Shown: one piece after another, positions 52,001-60,942 of the stretch
Layout of the letters: each line of letters starts with the position of its first letter
Numbering within the stretch: the first letter of the stretch is position 1
Assembly (NCBI GenBank): GCA_937871435.1
Contig: CALMQM010000039.1
Coordinates: forward strand, 1-64,000
DNA: 64,000 bases
Reading direction: 5' to 3'
Source of the DNA: an uncultured Bacteroidota bacterium
GTDB lineage: Bacteria; Bacteroidota; Bacteroidia; AKYH767-A; 2013-40CM-41-45
Made by a program: the position numbers and the translations under genes
The notes under the pieces: generated by a model
Told to the model about the DNA's origin: nothing
The model's database searches: none
What the model saw: only the letters and a program-made list of their open reading frames with translations

Positions 52001-54829
52001 ATGAAAAAATTATTACTCCTCCTCTTTTTTGCCGTAATGGCAATGGGTACGAAGGCACAAAATGCCTGTACTTTTACTTATTCATTCACAGGCGCATTCA
52101 CGGCTGTTCAATTCAATCCTGCAATAGTCTGGCCCGGACCTGTATATTCTTATCAATGGGATTTTGGTGATGGTGGCGTGTCTACATTGCCTGCTCCTTT
52201 GCACACTTATAATGGAACCGGACCATACACTGCATGCTGTACTGTATTTGACAGTACCGGAATTTTCTGCAATTATTGTACGACTGTTATTTTCAACAGT
52301 TCTTCCTGTTCCTGGACATTAAATCTTGATACAGCAACAGGAAATGCCACTTTTGCGGCAGCTTCTCAAAGCGGAATATTTTCTAACTGGGATTTAGGAG
52401 ATGGAACATCAGCTACGGGTGATGTTGTTTCACATACTTATGTAGCTCCCGGAGTATACAATGTATGTTTAACTCAGGTTGATTCAGCATCAGGAATTAT
52501 TCTCTGTACTAATTGTCAAACGTTATCATACCAACCCAATTCTTCTTCTTGTACATTCAGTTCATCTTCTTCACCTGCTTCCCCGAACAATATAATTTTT
52601 GTGGCAAATGTGAACAATGGCTCAAGCTTTACATGGGATTATGGTGACGGTTCAGTTGGAACAGGAGGACCGACAAATACACATGTATACAACTCCGCCG
52701 GAACTTACGTGGTTTGTTTGACTGTAACAGATTTTCTTGGAAACAGTTGCCAGTATTGTTCTTCGGTAACAGTTCCTCCATTGTCGAACAACTGCTATTT
52801 TACTGCAACACCTGATACATTGCTGACAGTACAGTTTGTCGGATCAGGATCGCAAACCGGAACTGCTTTGTCATGGGATTATGGTGATGGTTCTGTCGCT
52901 TCAGGAAGCACAACCTATCATGTGTATTCTTTGCCCGGAACATACAATGTGTGCATGACAGAGTCGAACTCTGCAGGAACTCCAATTTGTTCTTTCTGTC
53001 AGCTTGTAACAGTAAGCGGAAATTCCGGTAATTGTGCTTTTACATATATGTTGGATTCAACAAATGCCTACACCATCAATGTTGCAGCGATCACCACAAT
53101 TGTTGGCTCAACGGTGATGTGGGATTTTGGTGATAATTCAACCGGTACAGGTGTAACAGCAACACATACTTACAATTCTCAGGGACAATACAATGTGTGT
53201 ATGATAGAAACAGATTTATTGGGTACAGTATTGTGTCAGTCTTGTATGAACGTTTCTATTACTGGAAATCCGGCAGGAAATTGTTCATTCTTGTACTCTC
53301 CGGATCCAATGAATCAGGGAATGATTAATTTCATTGCTATGCCTGCTTCAGGCGGTTCAACAGTTTCCTGGTCTTTTGGTGATGGTACTTCAGGTTCAGG
53401 ATTTAATCCTTCGCATACCTATGTTACTGCAGGCACTTATACAGTGTGCATGAATGAAATTGATCCTAATGGAACAATCGTTTGTACTTCTTGTTCGTCA
53501 GTAGTTGTAAGCAGCAATGCGAATTGTTCATTCACAACTTCAATTGATAGTGTACAAGCCAACCTTGTTTACTTCAACTTTACTCCGAACTCATTCAACA
53601 GTCAGGTGATGTGGGATTTCGGTGATGGTAGCGCAGGTATGGGAGCAAACACGCAACATTATTACCCACAACCGGGAGTATACAATGCTTGTGTAACAGA
53701 AATCAATCAGTCAACAGGCGTAACCATTTGCTACACTTGCCAGGTGATCACTGTGAACTTTGTTCAAAGCTGTTCATTCACTGCTGTGCCTGATCCTGCT
53801 GACCCGAACACACTTACTTTAACCGGTGTTGTTGGAGCAGGGAACATTGCATCATGGGATTTTGGTGATGGAACGGTGGGAACAGGATCTCCGATTCAAC
53901 ATACCTATGCACAACCGGGCATCTACCATATTTGTGTGTACGAAGTAGATACACTTCCGCTTACTACACTGTGTATTTCTTGTCAGGACATTGCAGTTGG
54001 TTCTGTTCTTCCTGCCTGCCGTGCGAATTTTGTTGCTACCAGCCTTGGTTTAACCGGTTACTTCATTGATTTGTCTACAGGTACTGGTCCGGCTACTTCT
54101 TATTCATGGGATTTCGGCGATGGAACAACTTCGTCAAGCCGCTTCCCTCAGCATGTGTACGCTACTCCTGGAAGTTATACTGCTTGTTTGACAATTGCCG
54201 ATAACAATTGCACAGATCAGTTCTGTATTCCGGTTGTAGTAGATACAACAATCGGCACTCCGGGATCTTGCCAGGCATATTTTGTAACTCTGCAACTGGC
54301 GCCTTATCAGATCGCGGTGGTGAATCTCAGCAGTGGAGTAAACCTGAACTTTGCATGGGATTTTGGTGATGGAACTACTGCTAACGTACCGTATCCATCC
54401 CATTTCTACAACAGCATTGGTACATACAATCTGTGTCTGACAATTGATGATGGTGCAGGATGTAATCAAACATACTGTGATACTGTATCAGTCGATTCTC
54501 TTGGAAATATTTTCCGTGGAATGAATGGCTTCACAGTAAATGTTCTTTCCCCTGCTCAGCTAACCGGAATTTCTGATTCTCCGGATGCAACACCATTTAC
54601 AGCATATCCGAATCCTGTTCAGTCATCCCTGACCATCGCGCTTCCTGCTACAGTAAGCAGTGAAGTGAACTTCAGAATATTCAATCTACAAGGTGCTGAA
54701 GTAAGTCATGGTACATTGAACAGCGGTATCGCGAAACTCAATGTGAGCGACTGGCAGGCTGGAATCTATTTACTTGAAGTGACAGATAATGCCGGATACA
54801 AGAGCTATCGTCAGATCATAAAACAGTAA
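52001..54829 (+). CDS. Ten-PKD-domain cysteine-patterned T9SS-sorted protein
   Basis: A 942-residue protein; ATG 52001 starts the signal peptide 'KKLLLLLFFAVMAMGTKAQ'. The body is ten PKD domains of about 80 residues, each with 'W-D-F/Y-G-D-G' and 'H-x-Y'. Eight consecutive domains carry the same four cysteines: one at the start ('NCSF'-like), one after the 'Y-x-x-C' strand, and a CxxC pair near the end (FCNYC, LCTNC, SCQYC, ICSFC, LCQSC, VCTSC, ICYTC, LCISC). In the last two the pair is spaced C-x4-C. The sorting domain is 'FTAYPNPVQSSLTIAL' ... 'QAGIYLLEVTDNAG'. A sigma factor gene follows at 62 bases. Probably a rod-like surface protein. Confidence 0.88.
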   Translation: MKKLLLLLFFAVMAMGTKAQNACTFTYSFTGAFTAVQFNPAIVWPGPVYSYQWDFGDGGVSTLPAPLHTYNGTGPYTACCTVFDSTGIFCNYCTTVIFNSSSCSWTLNLDTATGNATFAAASQSGIFSNWDLGDGTSATGDVVSHTYVAPGVYNVCLTQVDSASGIILCTNCQTLSYQPNSSSCTFSSSSSPASPNNIIFVANVNNGSSFTWDYGDGSVGTGGPTNTHVYNSAGTYVVCLTVTDFLGNSCQYCSSVTVPPLSNNCYFTATPDTLLTVQFVGSGSQTGTALSWDYGDGSVASGSTTYHVYSLPGTYNVCMTESNSAGTPICSFCQLVTVSGNSGNCAFTYMLDSTNAYTINVAAITTIVGSTVMWDFGDNSTGTGVTATHTYNSQGQYNVCMIETDLLGTVLCQSCMNVSITGNPAGNCSFLYSPDPMNQGMINFIAMPASGGSTVSWSFGDGTSGSGFNPSHTYVTAGTYTVCMNEIDPNGTIVCTSCSSVVVSSNANCSFTTSIDSVQANLVYFNFTPNSFNSQVMWDFGDGSAGMGANTQHYYPQPGVYNACVTEINQSTGVTICYTCQVITVNFVQSCSFTAVPDPADPNTLTLTGVVGAGNIASWDFGDGTVGTGSPIQHTYAQPGIYHICVYEVDTLPLTTLCISCQDIAVGSVLPACRANFVATSLGLTGYFIDLSTGTGPATSYSWDFGDGTTSSSRFPQHVYATPGSYTACLTIADNNCTDQFCIPVVVDTTIGTPGSCQAYFVTLQLAPYQIAVVNLSSGVNLNFAWDFGDGTTANVPYPSHFYNSIGTYNLCLTIDDGAGCNQTYCDTVSVDSLGNIFRGMNGFTVNVLSPAQLTGISDSPDATPFTAYPNPVQSSLTIALPATVSSEVNFRIFNLQGAEVSHGTLNSGIAKLNVSDWQAGIYLLEVTDNAGYKSYRQIIKQ

Positions 54830-54890
54830 TCCAGCAGACGATTTTCACATCTGGATGGGGGAGAAATCCCTCATCCTTTTCCATTTCAAT

Positions 54891-55475
54891 ATGAAGCCGT
54901 CTCCCGAATTATTGGAACGATGCTGTACGGATGACAGAAGAGCGCATTACGAACTTTACAAAGTTTGTTTTGGCTATCTGATGTCAGTTTGCAGACGGTA
55001 CTATGTGAATAAGGAAGACATGCAATCAGCCTTGAACCAGGTGTATGTGAAAATGATCCGCAACATGAACAGTTATCTTAAAAAGAAAGATACTGTTCCG
55101 TTTGAACTCTGGATGAGAAAAATCGCGATCAACCATGTTGTGGATGAATTCAGAAAAAATAAAAAATTCAGAGAGCAGATAGATTTGCGTGATGTACATG
55201 AAAGCGAAGAATCTCATCCATCTGTTCAGCCTCATCTGGAGGCAGAACAACTTGAACAGATTCGGGAAGCTATCGGGCAGTTGTCAGAAATGAACCGGGC
55301 AGTATTCAATCTCTTTGTTGTAGATGGATACGGACACGATGAAATCGCGGATATGTTGAAAATATCAGCCGGGACTTCAAAGGCACATTTGCACAGAGCA
55401 AAAAAACGATTGAGAGAATTGTTGGCGAAAGAAAAGAAAATAAATCAGTTTATTGATAATTCCATTTTCCAATGA
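54891..55475 (+). CDS. ECF-type RNA polymerase sigma factor
   Basis: A 194-residue sigma-70 family factor. ATG 54891 (MKPSPELLERCCTDD) is preferred over the frame's 12-codon upstream extension. Region 2 covers about 20-95 ('AHYELYKVCFGYLMSVCRRY', 'PFELWMRKIAINHVVDEFRK'). Region 4 covers about 125-180 ('MNRAVFNLFVVDGYGHDEIA', 'SAGTSKAHLHRAKKRL'). It belongs to the Bacteroidota-type ECF group with 'RxAHYELYK'. Its stop overlaps the start of the next gene as ATGA, so the two are translationally coupled, the usual arrangement of a sigma factor with its membrane anti-sigma. Confidence 0.9.
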   Translation: MKPSPELLERCCTDDRRAHYELYKVCFGYLMSVCRRYYVNKEDMQSALNQVYVKMIRNMNSYLKKKDTVPFELWMRKIAINHVVDEFRKNKKFREQIDLRDVHESEESHPSVQPHLEAEQLEQIREAIGQLSEMNRAVFNLFVVDGYGHDEIADMLKISAGTSKAHLHRAKKRLRELLAKEKKINQFIDNSIFQ

Positions 55476-57019
55476 AAAAAGAGCATCCATCCGACCTGTT
55501 TGGTCCGGAAGATTCCTGGCCGGGAGCAAAGCAGGCTCTCGACACTCATTTCAGGAGAAAGAAAATTACTTACTGGATGCTGGCTGCCTCATTTGCCGGA
55601 CTGATGATACTGGGAAGTTTCTGGTTGAACCAAACATATTTTAAATCAAGCGAACCATCTCAAAAAGTAACGGCTCTTAAACCTGCTTCTGATCAAGAGC
55701 CAAAACAGGTTTCCGCAAGTTCATCTTCCGATGAATCTGTGATACAGAATACAAGCACAAGTCAGGCATCTCCTGCGAATACGACTCCGACTGTTGGATC
55801 GAATACTAACTCGAATGAATTGCCGAAAGAGAAGATTGTTTCAACAAGCGTTTATTCAGAGAAAAAATCAGTTAAGCGCGTAAGCGCATCGAAACGGTCT
55901 CAGCCTATTCCATCATCAACTCCGGCAATCGGAAGCGTTGTGAATAATGAACGTAAATTTGAGAAAGCTAAAACTTCAGCAACATCAGATGAAAAAACAG
56001 TATCCTTTGTTCAGGAACATAATTCTGCTACTTCGACTGAAGAATCCAATTCATCCAAACAAAATACTTTCAAGAGTTCTTCCAGCACAGAAAGTACCGA
56101 ATCTGTAGTTCGCACAATTATTTCGGAGCCTTTGACGTTTTTAACTCCATTGAAAAACAAATCATTCTCTGAACGTACTCTTCAATCAAAGTTGATTGAG
56201 TCAAATGGCGATCCGTTGAAAGAACCCAAAACACATGCCTCCACACAATGGACTGCTTCTGTCTATGGCGGCACTCATTATATCTGGAAAGACATTGAAG
56301 CCGCTCCGGGGCCATGGCTCAACAGGAGAAATAATGAAGAGAAAGGTGTGCTGCTTCCATCTCTTGGCGGCTCACTTTCTGCTTCTAAGAAAAATGTTTC
56401 CTTGTCAGTCGGAATTGAATATTCAAGCTGGGGAGAAAAGGTAAATTATTCACCGGTCAGTTTGCAATCTCAGCTCATTCAGATTGGAAACTGGCAAACT
56501 TACATGTATACGATTACAGATACTGACACTGCCTACATTCAGGGCAACCAGTATTTTCTTCAAAATCAAATTCAGCGAACAGATAGTAATTATATTTCTG
56601 TAACTGATACAGTGGTTAAAGAAGCCTACGATGCTTCTGTCGCGGCTGCGAATGGAACAAATCATTTTTGGTATGTAGAAATTCCGGTTGAACTTAGTTT
56701 GAAACATAGTTTTGGAAAATTCGGTCTTGGTGCTTCCGCAGGTGTCGCTCCTGCATGGCTTGTTTCTAAAAAAGGAAATTATTTAAAACAAGACCTTAAA
56801 GGAGCGGAATCGGTTAGTGAAGCAGGTTCTTACAATTCAATGATTGTGAATGGAAGAGTCAGCGTGGATTTTTATTATCAGTTTTTCCCACGGCTCAATG
56901 TGGTGATACGACCGCAGTTGAAAGGAAACCTGCAGTCAGTCTTTGACTCGAATTCTTCCGTGGAGCAAAAATACCGGGGCGCAGGAATACTTTTCGGAAT
57001 AAATTATTCCTTGAAATAA
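55472..57019 (+). CDS. Membrane anti-sigma-like protein fused to a beta-barrel-like domain
   Basis: A 515-residue protein. Residues 1-30 are short and cytoplasmic ('MKKEHPSDLFGPEDSWPGAK'). A single transmembrane helix follows at about 33-53 ('TYWMLAASFAGLMILGSFW'). Residues 54-245 are Ser/Thr/Lys-rich and disordered, long enough to cross the periplasm. Residues about 250-515 consist of amphipathic strands ('WTASVYGGTHYIWKDIE', 'GKFGLGASAGVAPAWLV', 'GILFGINYSLK'), like an outer-membrane beta-barrel. It overlaps the ECF gene by 4 bases. The cytoplasmic part may sequester the sigma factor and the outer part may sense the envelope; this is inference from architecture and coupling. Confidence 0.75.
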   Translation: MKKEHPSDLFGPEDSWPGAKQALDTHFRRKKITYWMLAASFAGLMILGSFWLNQTYFKSSEPSQKVTALKPASDQEPKQVSASSSSDESVIQNTSTSQASPANTTPTVGSNTNSNELPKEKIVSTSVYSEKKSVKRVSASKRSQPIPSSTPAIGSVVNNERKFEKAKTSATSDEKTVSFVQEHNSATSTEESNSSKQNTFKSSSSTESTESVVRTIISEPLTFLTPLKNKSFSERTLQSKLIESNGDPLKEPKTHASTQWTASVYGGTHYIWKDIEAAPGPWLNRRNNEEKGVLLPSLGGSLSASKKNVSLSVGIEYSSWGEKVNYSPVSLQSQLIQIGNWQTYMYTITDTDTAYIQGNQYFLQNQIQRTDSNYISVTDTVVKEAYDASVAAANGTNHFWYVEIPVELSLKHSFGKFGLGASAGVAPAWLVSKKGNYLKQDLKGAESVSEAGSYNSMIVNGRVSVDFYYQFFPRLNVVIRPQLKGNLQSVFDSNSSVEQKYRGAGILFGINYSLK

Positions 57020-57055
57020 ATGTTGATTGTTTGTTGATTCGTTTGCCCAATGTGC

Positions 57056-57092
57056 GAAGGCCGGACCCCCATTTCCGGCTTTTGCTTTTTTG
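57056..57092 (+). terminator. Terminator after the sigma/anti-sigma unit
   Basis: GCCGGA (57060-57065) and TCCGGC (57074-57079) form a stem with an 8-nt loop, followed by TTTTGCTTTTTT. Confidence 0.75.
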
Positions 57093-57390
57093 CCAATTGA
57101 CATAGATTATAACGTGAAAAAATTGAATCAGGTGTTGATTTGAGTTCAGCGTTTTCAATTCATCCGGGAAATTTGTAAATTGTGGTTATAAAATGTCAGA
57201 TCATTTCAAATAACTGATCCGGATGAAATGCAGGAAGAAATTTTTGTTCATGCGCAGGGTTTACAAAAAGAACAAAATTAAAGTCACTGAATCGGAACAG
57301 AGAAATTTCTCAAAAAGGGATTGAAGAACATCACCTTGAAACGCTGAAAGAAATTTTCAATGAAGAAAAAGATTTTTTAAAAATCTACTT
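57093..57390. other. Intergenic region with a possible decayed coding segment
   Basis: Most of this gap holds nothing recognisable. From about 57284 to 57394 one plus frame reads 'SQKGIEEHHLETLKEIFNEE' then 'KDFLKIYL', ending just over the next ATG, and an adjoining frame reads 'MKCRKKFLFMRRVYKKNKIK'. Both look coding-like but are too short and out of phase, so a degenerate gene is possible. Confidence 0.3.
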
Positions 57391-58218
57391 ATGAAAAAAA
57401 CACTACTTTTTGTATTGATACTTTTTGCAATCAATATACAGGCGCAGACCACCGAAACATTTCATGATTTTAATGCTGTAACAATCCGGGGCGATTCTAT
57501 ATCCTTATCGATTTACGCGGGAAAAAAAATCCTTGTGGTCAATACAGCTTCTTATTGCGGATTCACTCCACAGTATGCGGATCTGGAAGCATTGTATCTT
57601 CAATACGGAGGACCCAACTTTGAAATACTTGGATTTCCCTGCAATGATTTTGGCGGACAAGAACCCGGTTCAAATGGCTCAATAGATTCATTCTGTACCG
57701 GAACATATAACATCAGTTTTCAGATGATGTCAAGAATTTCCATCACAGCTCCGGATACTGCCGAGGTGTATAAGTGGTTGCAAAACGCCTCTCGCAATGG
57801 AGTTGCCGATGCTCCGGTAGCGTGGAATTTTAATAAGTTTCTGATTGATGAAGCCGGAAACTGGGTTGCCTACTATCCATCATCAGTCAACCCACTCGAT
57901 ACTGCAATTGTAAACTGGATTCTTTCACCCAATACAACCGGTATTAAAAACCAGGATGCACAATTTGTATGGACAATAGCCGGAAATCCGGTTAAAGATG
58001 TTATGCGATTACAATTTTCTAACAGCAGGCGTATGAACTGTACGTTTGACATTTTTGATATTCACGGCCGTCAATTACTAATGAATACATTGTCAATCGG
58101 TCCTGACATGAAGGAGCTTGACCTGCCTGTACATTCGCTACCGGATGGTTTGTGCCTTGTCCGAATGTTGGATTCTGAAGGTGGAATGCATATGCAAAAA
58201 GTGATCATTCAAAACTGA
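57391..58218 (+). CDS. Secreted glutathione-peroxidase-like protein with T9SS sorting domain
   Basis: A 275-residue protein with signal peptide at 1-19 ('LFVLILFAINIQAQT'). Residues about 22-178 form a thioredoxin-fold glutathione peroxidase with the full active-site set: peroxidatic Cys56 in 'VNTASYCGFTPQY', Gln90 in 'PCNDFGGQEPG', and Trp145-Asn146 in 'VAWNFNKFLID'. A normal bacterial GPx is cytoplasmic and about 160-180 residues long. Here it carries an extra 80-residue type A sorting domain ('TIAGNPVKDVMRLQFS', 'LPDGLCLVRMLDS') and should be exported through the T9SS. The last domain is somewhat diverged (AGNP for YPNP). It likely reduces hydroperoxides outside the cell using a thioredoxin-like donor. 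Confidence 0.88.
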   Translation: MKKTLLFVLILFAINIQAQTTETFHDFNAVTIRGDSISLSIYAGKKILVVNTASYCGFTPQYADLEALYLQYGGPNFEILGFPCNDFGGQEPGSNGSIDSFCTGTYNISFQMMSRISITAPDTAEVYKWLQNASRNGVADAPVAWNFNKFLIDEAGNWVAYYPSSVNPLDTAIVNWILSPNTTGIKNQDAQFVWTIAGNPVKDVMRLQFSNSRRMNCTFDIFDIHGRQLLMNTLSIGPDMKELDLPVHSLPDGLCLVRMLDSEGGMHMQKVIIQN

Positions 58219-60804
58219 TCAGTAAAACAATTTTTTGGAAATTGTTTTTTGACCACTGCTTACAGTGATATAATAAATTCCGCTGCTCAGCGCGCTGCCA
58301 TCGAGATGAATGGTGCTCATTCCTTTTGTGCAGAGATGTGTACCTGAATACACAATTTTGCCTGTATTATCACTCAGCTGATATAAAACGTTTTCGTCCC
58401 TGTTATTGTTAATATAAATATTGAGCGTTTGTTCCTTTGCATCCGCAGCAATGTTTGCGAATTCAAAATTATTTTTTCCCGACATAAACGGTACTATGTC
58501 GGAATAGGCATACATCCCATCGTAGTCAGTTTGTTTTAAACGATAGTAAGAAACTCCGGTATACGGGTGCGCATCTACAAGATTATAATATTGAGTTTGC
58601 GTAGAGTTTCCTGCTCCCTTCACTTTAATGACTTCTTCGAATTCTTTGCCGTTATAACTTTTCTCAATTGTAAAATAATCGTTGTTGGTTTCGGTAGCTG
58701 TGATCCACTCCAACTCACACCCATTGTCCACTGCATGAGCACTGAATGACAGGAGTTCTATTGGAAGCGGCGAACCAATTGTAATTGGAATCGTGGTAGT
58801 TTGCCCGTCAGGGTTTGTAATCGTTATTGTATAAGTTCCCCAGGGTACTCCATTTGTATTTAAATTAATACTAATGTGTGTAGGATCAGTAAAACTAACA
58901 CTGTTTACAACGATACCTCCGGTAGCACTTGCACTGATGTGATTGGCGAAACCCGGACCTCCGGCATCGCTTCCCGGATCAAAAAAGCCTGTATTGTTCG
59001 GGGTGGAGGAGGCCGAAACCGCAAAAGGTACACTTGCCGCGTTTCCTACCACAGGTAATGTATTCAATGATGCGGTTGGCGGAGGAGCCGGAGCCTTCAA
59101 CTGAACAACTCTTAATCCCCATGAGTTCGAAGCATCACAATATTCCTGGAATGTCCACATGGTCATGTTGTCGTTTGGATCAACTACGGTTTGAGAATAA
59201 TCACCCCAACGCTGTCCGTCTACTGCTTGTACATTGTACGCAGTACTGCTGTTGGTAGCAGCCTGAAATGCTTGCAAAGTTCCGGCTACATCGGAGGAAT
59301 AGCGACCGGCTACAGCTACATCAGCTCTCGCAGCTGATCCGGCAGTGCTGCATCCCAATACCATATGTCCTTGTCCGCTCAAACCGATTGAGCTGTTCCA
59401 GAATCCGCGAGGGTTGGAGGCAGCATTATCGTATAACGTTCCGGATTGAATTAATACAGGTGTAGCAGTAGTTAAACTTCCAATCTCATACCAACGTGAA
59501 GCGTTTCTGTCCATTGTTCCGGAGGCAACACCCGTACTATTCACCTTTGTCGTGTGAGATGTCACCAGAGTTGTTACACCGGTAATTTTATTTTTCATGA
59601 CATGGGCAGCAAACAAACGATCATCTAAACCATCCAAACGACGATTCGCCGCGGCTCCCTGATGAAGTTGTTTGACTGGTGCATTGTTAGCAGGAATTGT
59701 GAGTGAAGTAAGATTTGTAATTGTGGGAGTTCCACCCGGTGTATTCACACGTATAATATTTATTTTGCCATATACACCGGCGTCTGTTCCGATGAAATAT
59801 CCTTCTGTTGCTGCCGGATCATCATTGTCTACGCCTTGCGGAACATAGATTCCTGATGCATTACCACCTGCACTTCTGAAAGCTGTTGCGGCAATAGGAC
59901 CTGCGCCGGTCACAGAACTTTTTTTCACAACAAACACCGGACAGCCATCAAATGTGTTTGAATTAAATCTGACCCCTCCGATGTACAATGCGTTTGCATC
60001 CAAACCAAATGTTGGATAGTCAAGAAACTTTCCATTGTCACCGGCCGGACTTACTAAATTAAATTGAAAATAAAAGAATGTGAATGATACGGCGCCTGTG
60101 ATAGTTGGCCCGCTACTTACAGCTATTACGACACGATTATTTGTACTCGCAACATTAATTGCAACAACAAACCATTTTTGTGTCAGGCGATCGTAACGTA
60201 CATGCGGATCACTGATCGTACTGCTGTTGCGTACAGAACTGAAAAATGCATCCATGGTAAGATCCAATGCGCCGAGCACTCCGGATTTATTGTATACTCT
60301 GATTCTTCCGTTGGCTACAGTAAGAACCTGTGTTGGTCCAACAGCACCATTGCAATCAGGAGGAATGAATCCGGAAACATTCGATGCTGCAGCAAGAAAA
60401 CTGGTACCTACGCTTTGTGTAGCCGTTAATGTGTTGCCGCTACCCGGACCGATTCTTTGTTGCTGTACATTTATTCCATAGGAAGATACCAGTGGAGCAT
60501 CCGGATTTGCTTTCTTATGTAACTCAGTTTCATGTTCACGCATTTCCCGGAAATGAACCACTTTTTCGGGATCGTTTTTCGCCATCATATCAGCTACAGT
60601 CTCAGTAATGCCCATAGCTCCGGTCCAGATAGTTTGCGTTGGCGTATCCTGTGCGCGTGATGGTGAAATGCTGAGTAAAAAGAAAATACACATAACCGAA
60701 ATCCACCAATCATTCAAATGATGTTTTTGGTTTACGCAATTAATTCTTTTTGCATGGATAGTTTTAGAGGGGGATTTTTCAGATAATGTAGATTGGATAT
60801 TCAT
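58219..60804 (-). CDS. Large T9SS-sorted secreted protein (861 residues)
   Basis: ATG 60804 gives an unusually long polar N-terminus before the hydrophobic segment 'ISVMCIFFLLSISPSRAQD', so the signal peptide may start at a later Met (60690). The body (about 90-570) looks like a propeller or lectin-like fold, with 'NGAVGPTQVLTVANGRIRVY', 'HVRYDRLTQKWFVVAINVAS' and 'GQRWGDYSQTVVDPNDNMTM'. An IPT/Ig-like domain follows ('GTYTITITNPDGQTTTI'). The end, with 'SFSAHAVDNGCELEWITATE' and 'SGIYYITVSSGQKTISKK', is a sorting domain preceded by the usual fibronectin-like 'ATETNNDYFTIEKS' module. Ligand unknown. Its stop abuts that of the GPx gene with no base between them. Confidence 0.82.
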   Translation of the reverse strand: MNIQSTLSEKSPSKTIHAKRINCVNQKHHLNDWWISVMCIFFLLSISPSRAQDTPTQTIWTGAMGITETVADMMAKNDPEKVVHFREMREHETELHKKANPDAPLVSSYGINVQQQRIGPGSGNTLTATQSVGTSFLAAASNVSGFIPPDCNGAVGPTQVLTVANGRIRVYNKSGVLGALDLTMDAFFSSVRNSSTISDPHVRYDRLTQKWFVVAINVASTNNRVVIAVSSGPTITGAVSFTFFYFQFNLVSPAGDNGKFLDYPTFGLDANALYIGGVRFNSNTFDGCPVFVVKKSSVTGAGPIAATAFRSAGGNASGIYVPQGVDNDDPAATEGYFIGTDAGVYGKINIIRVNTPGGTPTITNLTSLTIPANNAPVKQLHQGAAANRRLDGLDDRLFAAHVMKNKITGVTTLVTSHTTKVNSTGVASGTMDRNASRWYEIGSLTTATPVLIQSGTLYDNAASNPRGFWNSSIGLSGQGHMVLGCSTAGSAARADVAVAGRYSSDVAGTLQAFQAATNSSTAYNVQAVDGQRWGDYSQTVVDPNDNMTMWTFQEYCDASNSWGLRVVQLKAPAPPPTASLNTLPVVGNAASVPFAVSASSTPNNTGFFDPGSDAGGPGFANHISASATGGIVVNSVSFTDPTHISINLNTNGVPWGTYTITITNPDGQTTTIPITIGSPLPIELLSFSAHAVDNGCELEWITATETNNDYFTIEKSYNGKEFEEVIKVKGAGNSTQTQYYNLVDAHPYTGVSYYRLKQTDYDGMYAYSDIVPFMSGKNNFEFANIAADAKEQTLNIYINNNRDENVLYQLSDNTGKIVYSGTHLCTKGMSTIHLDGSALSSGIYYITVSSGQKTISKKLFY

Positions 60805-60889
60805 GACTTTTATTGAATTCGTGAGGCAGGATTTCCCTGTACAAATCAATACGTACATGCATACCGAATGATTTTTGGAAACATTCGAT

Positions 60890-60941
60890 TTCTTACAAAA
60901 TGTTTAGGGGAATGATGAACATTTAGAAAAATCTTACAAAA
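60890..60941. promoter_or_regulatory. Two direct copies of a TCTTACAAAA half-site
   Basis: TCTTACAAAA at 60891-60900 and 60932-60941 lie upstream of the minus-strand cargo gene starting at 60804. Each equals one arm of the 23-nt palindrome at 40204-40226. A shared regulator is possible. Confidence 0.35.
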
Positions 60942-60942
60942 C

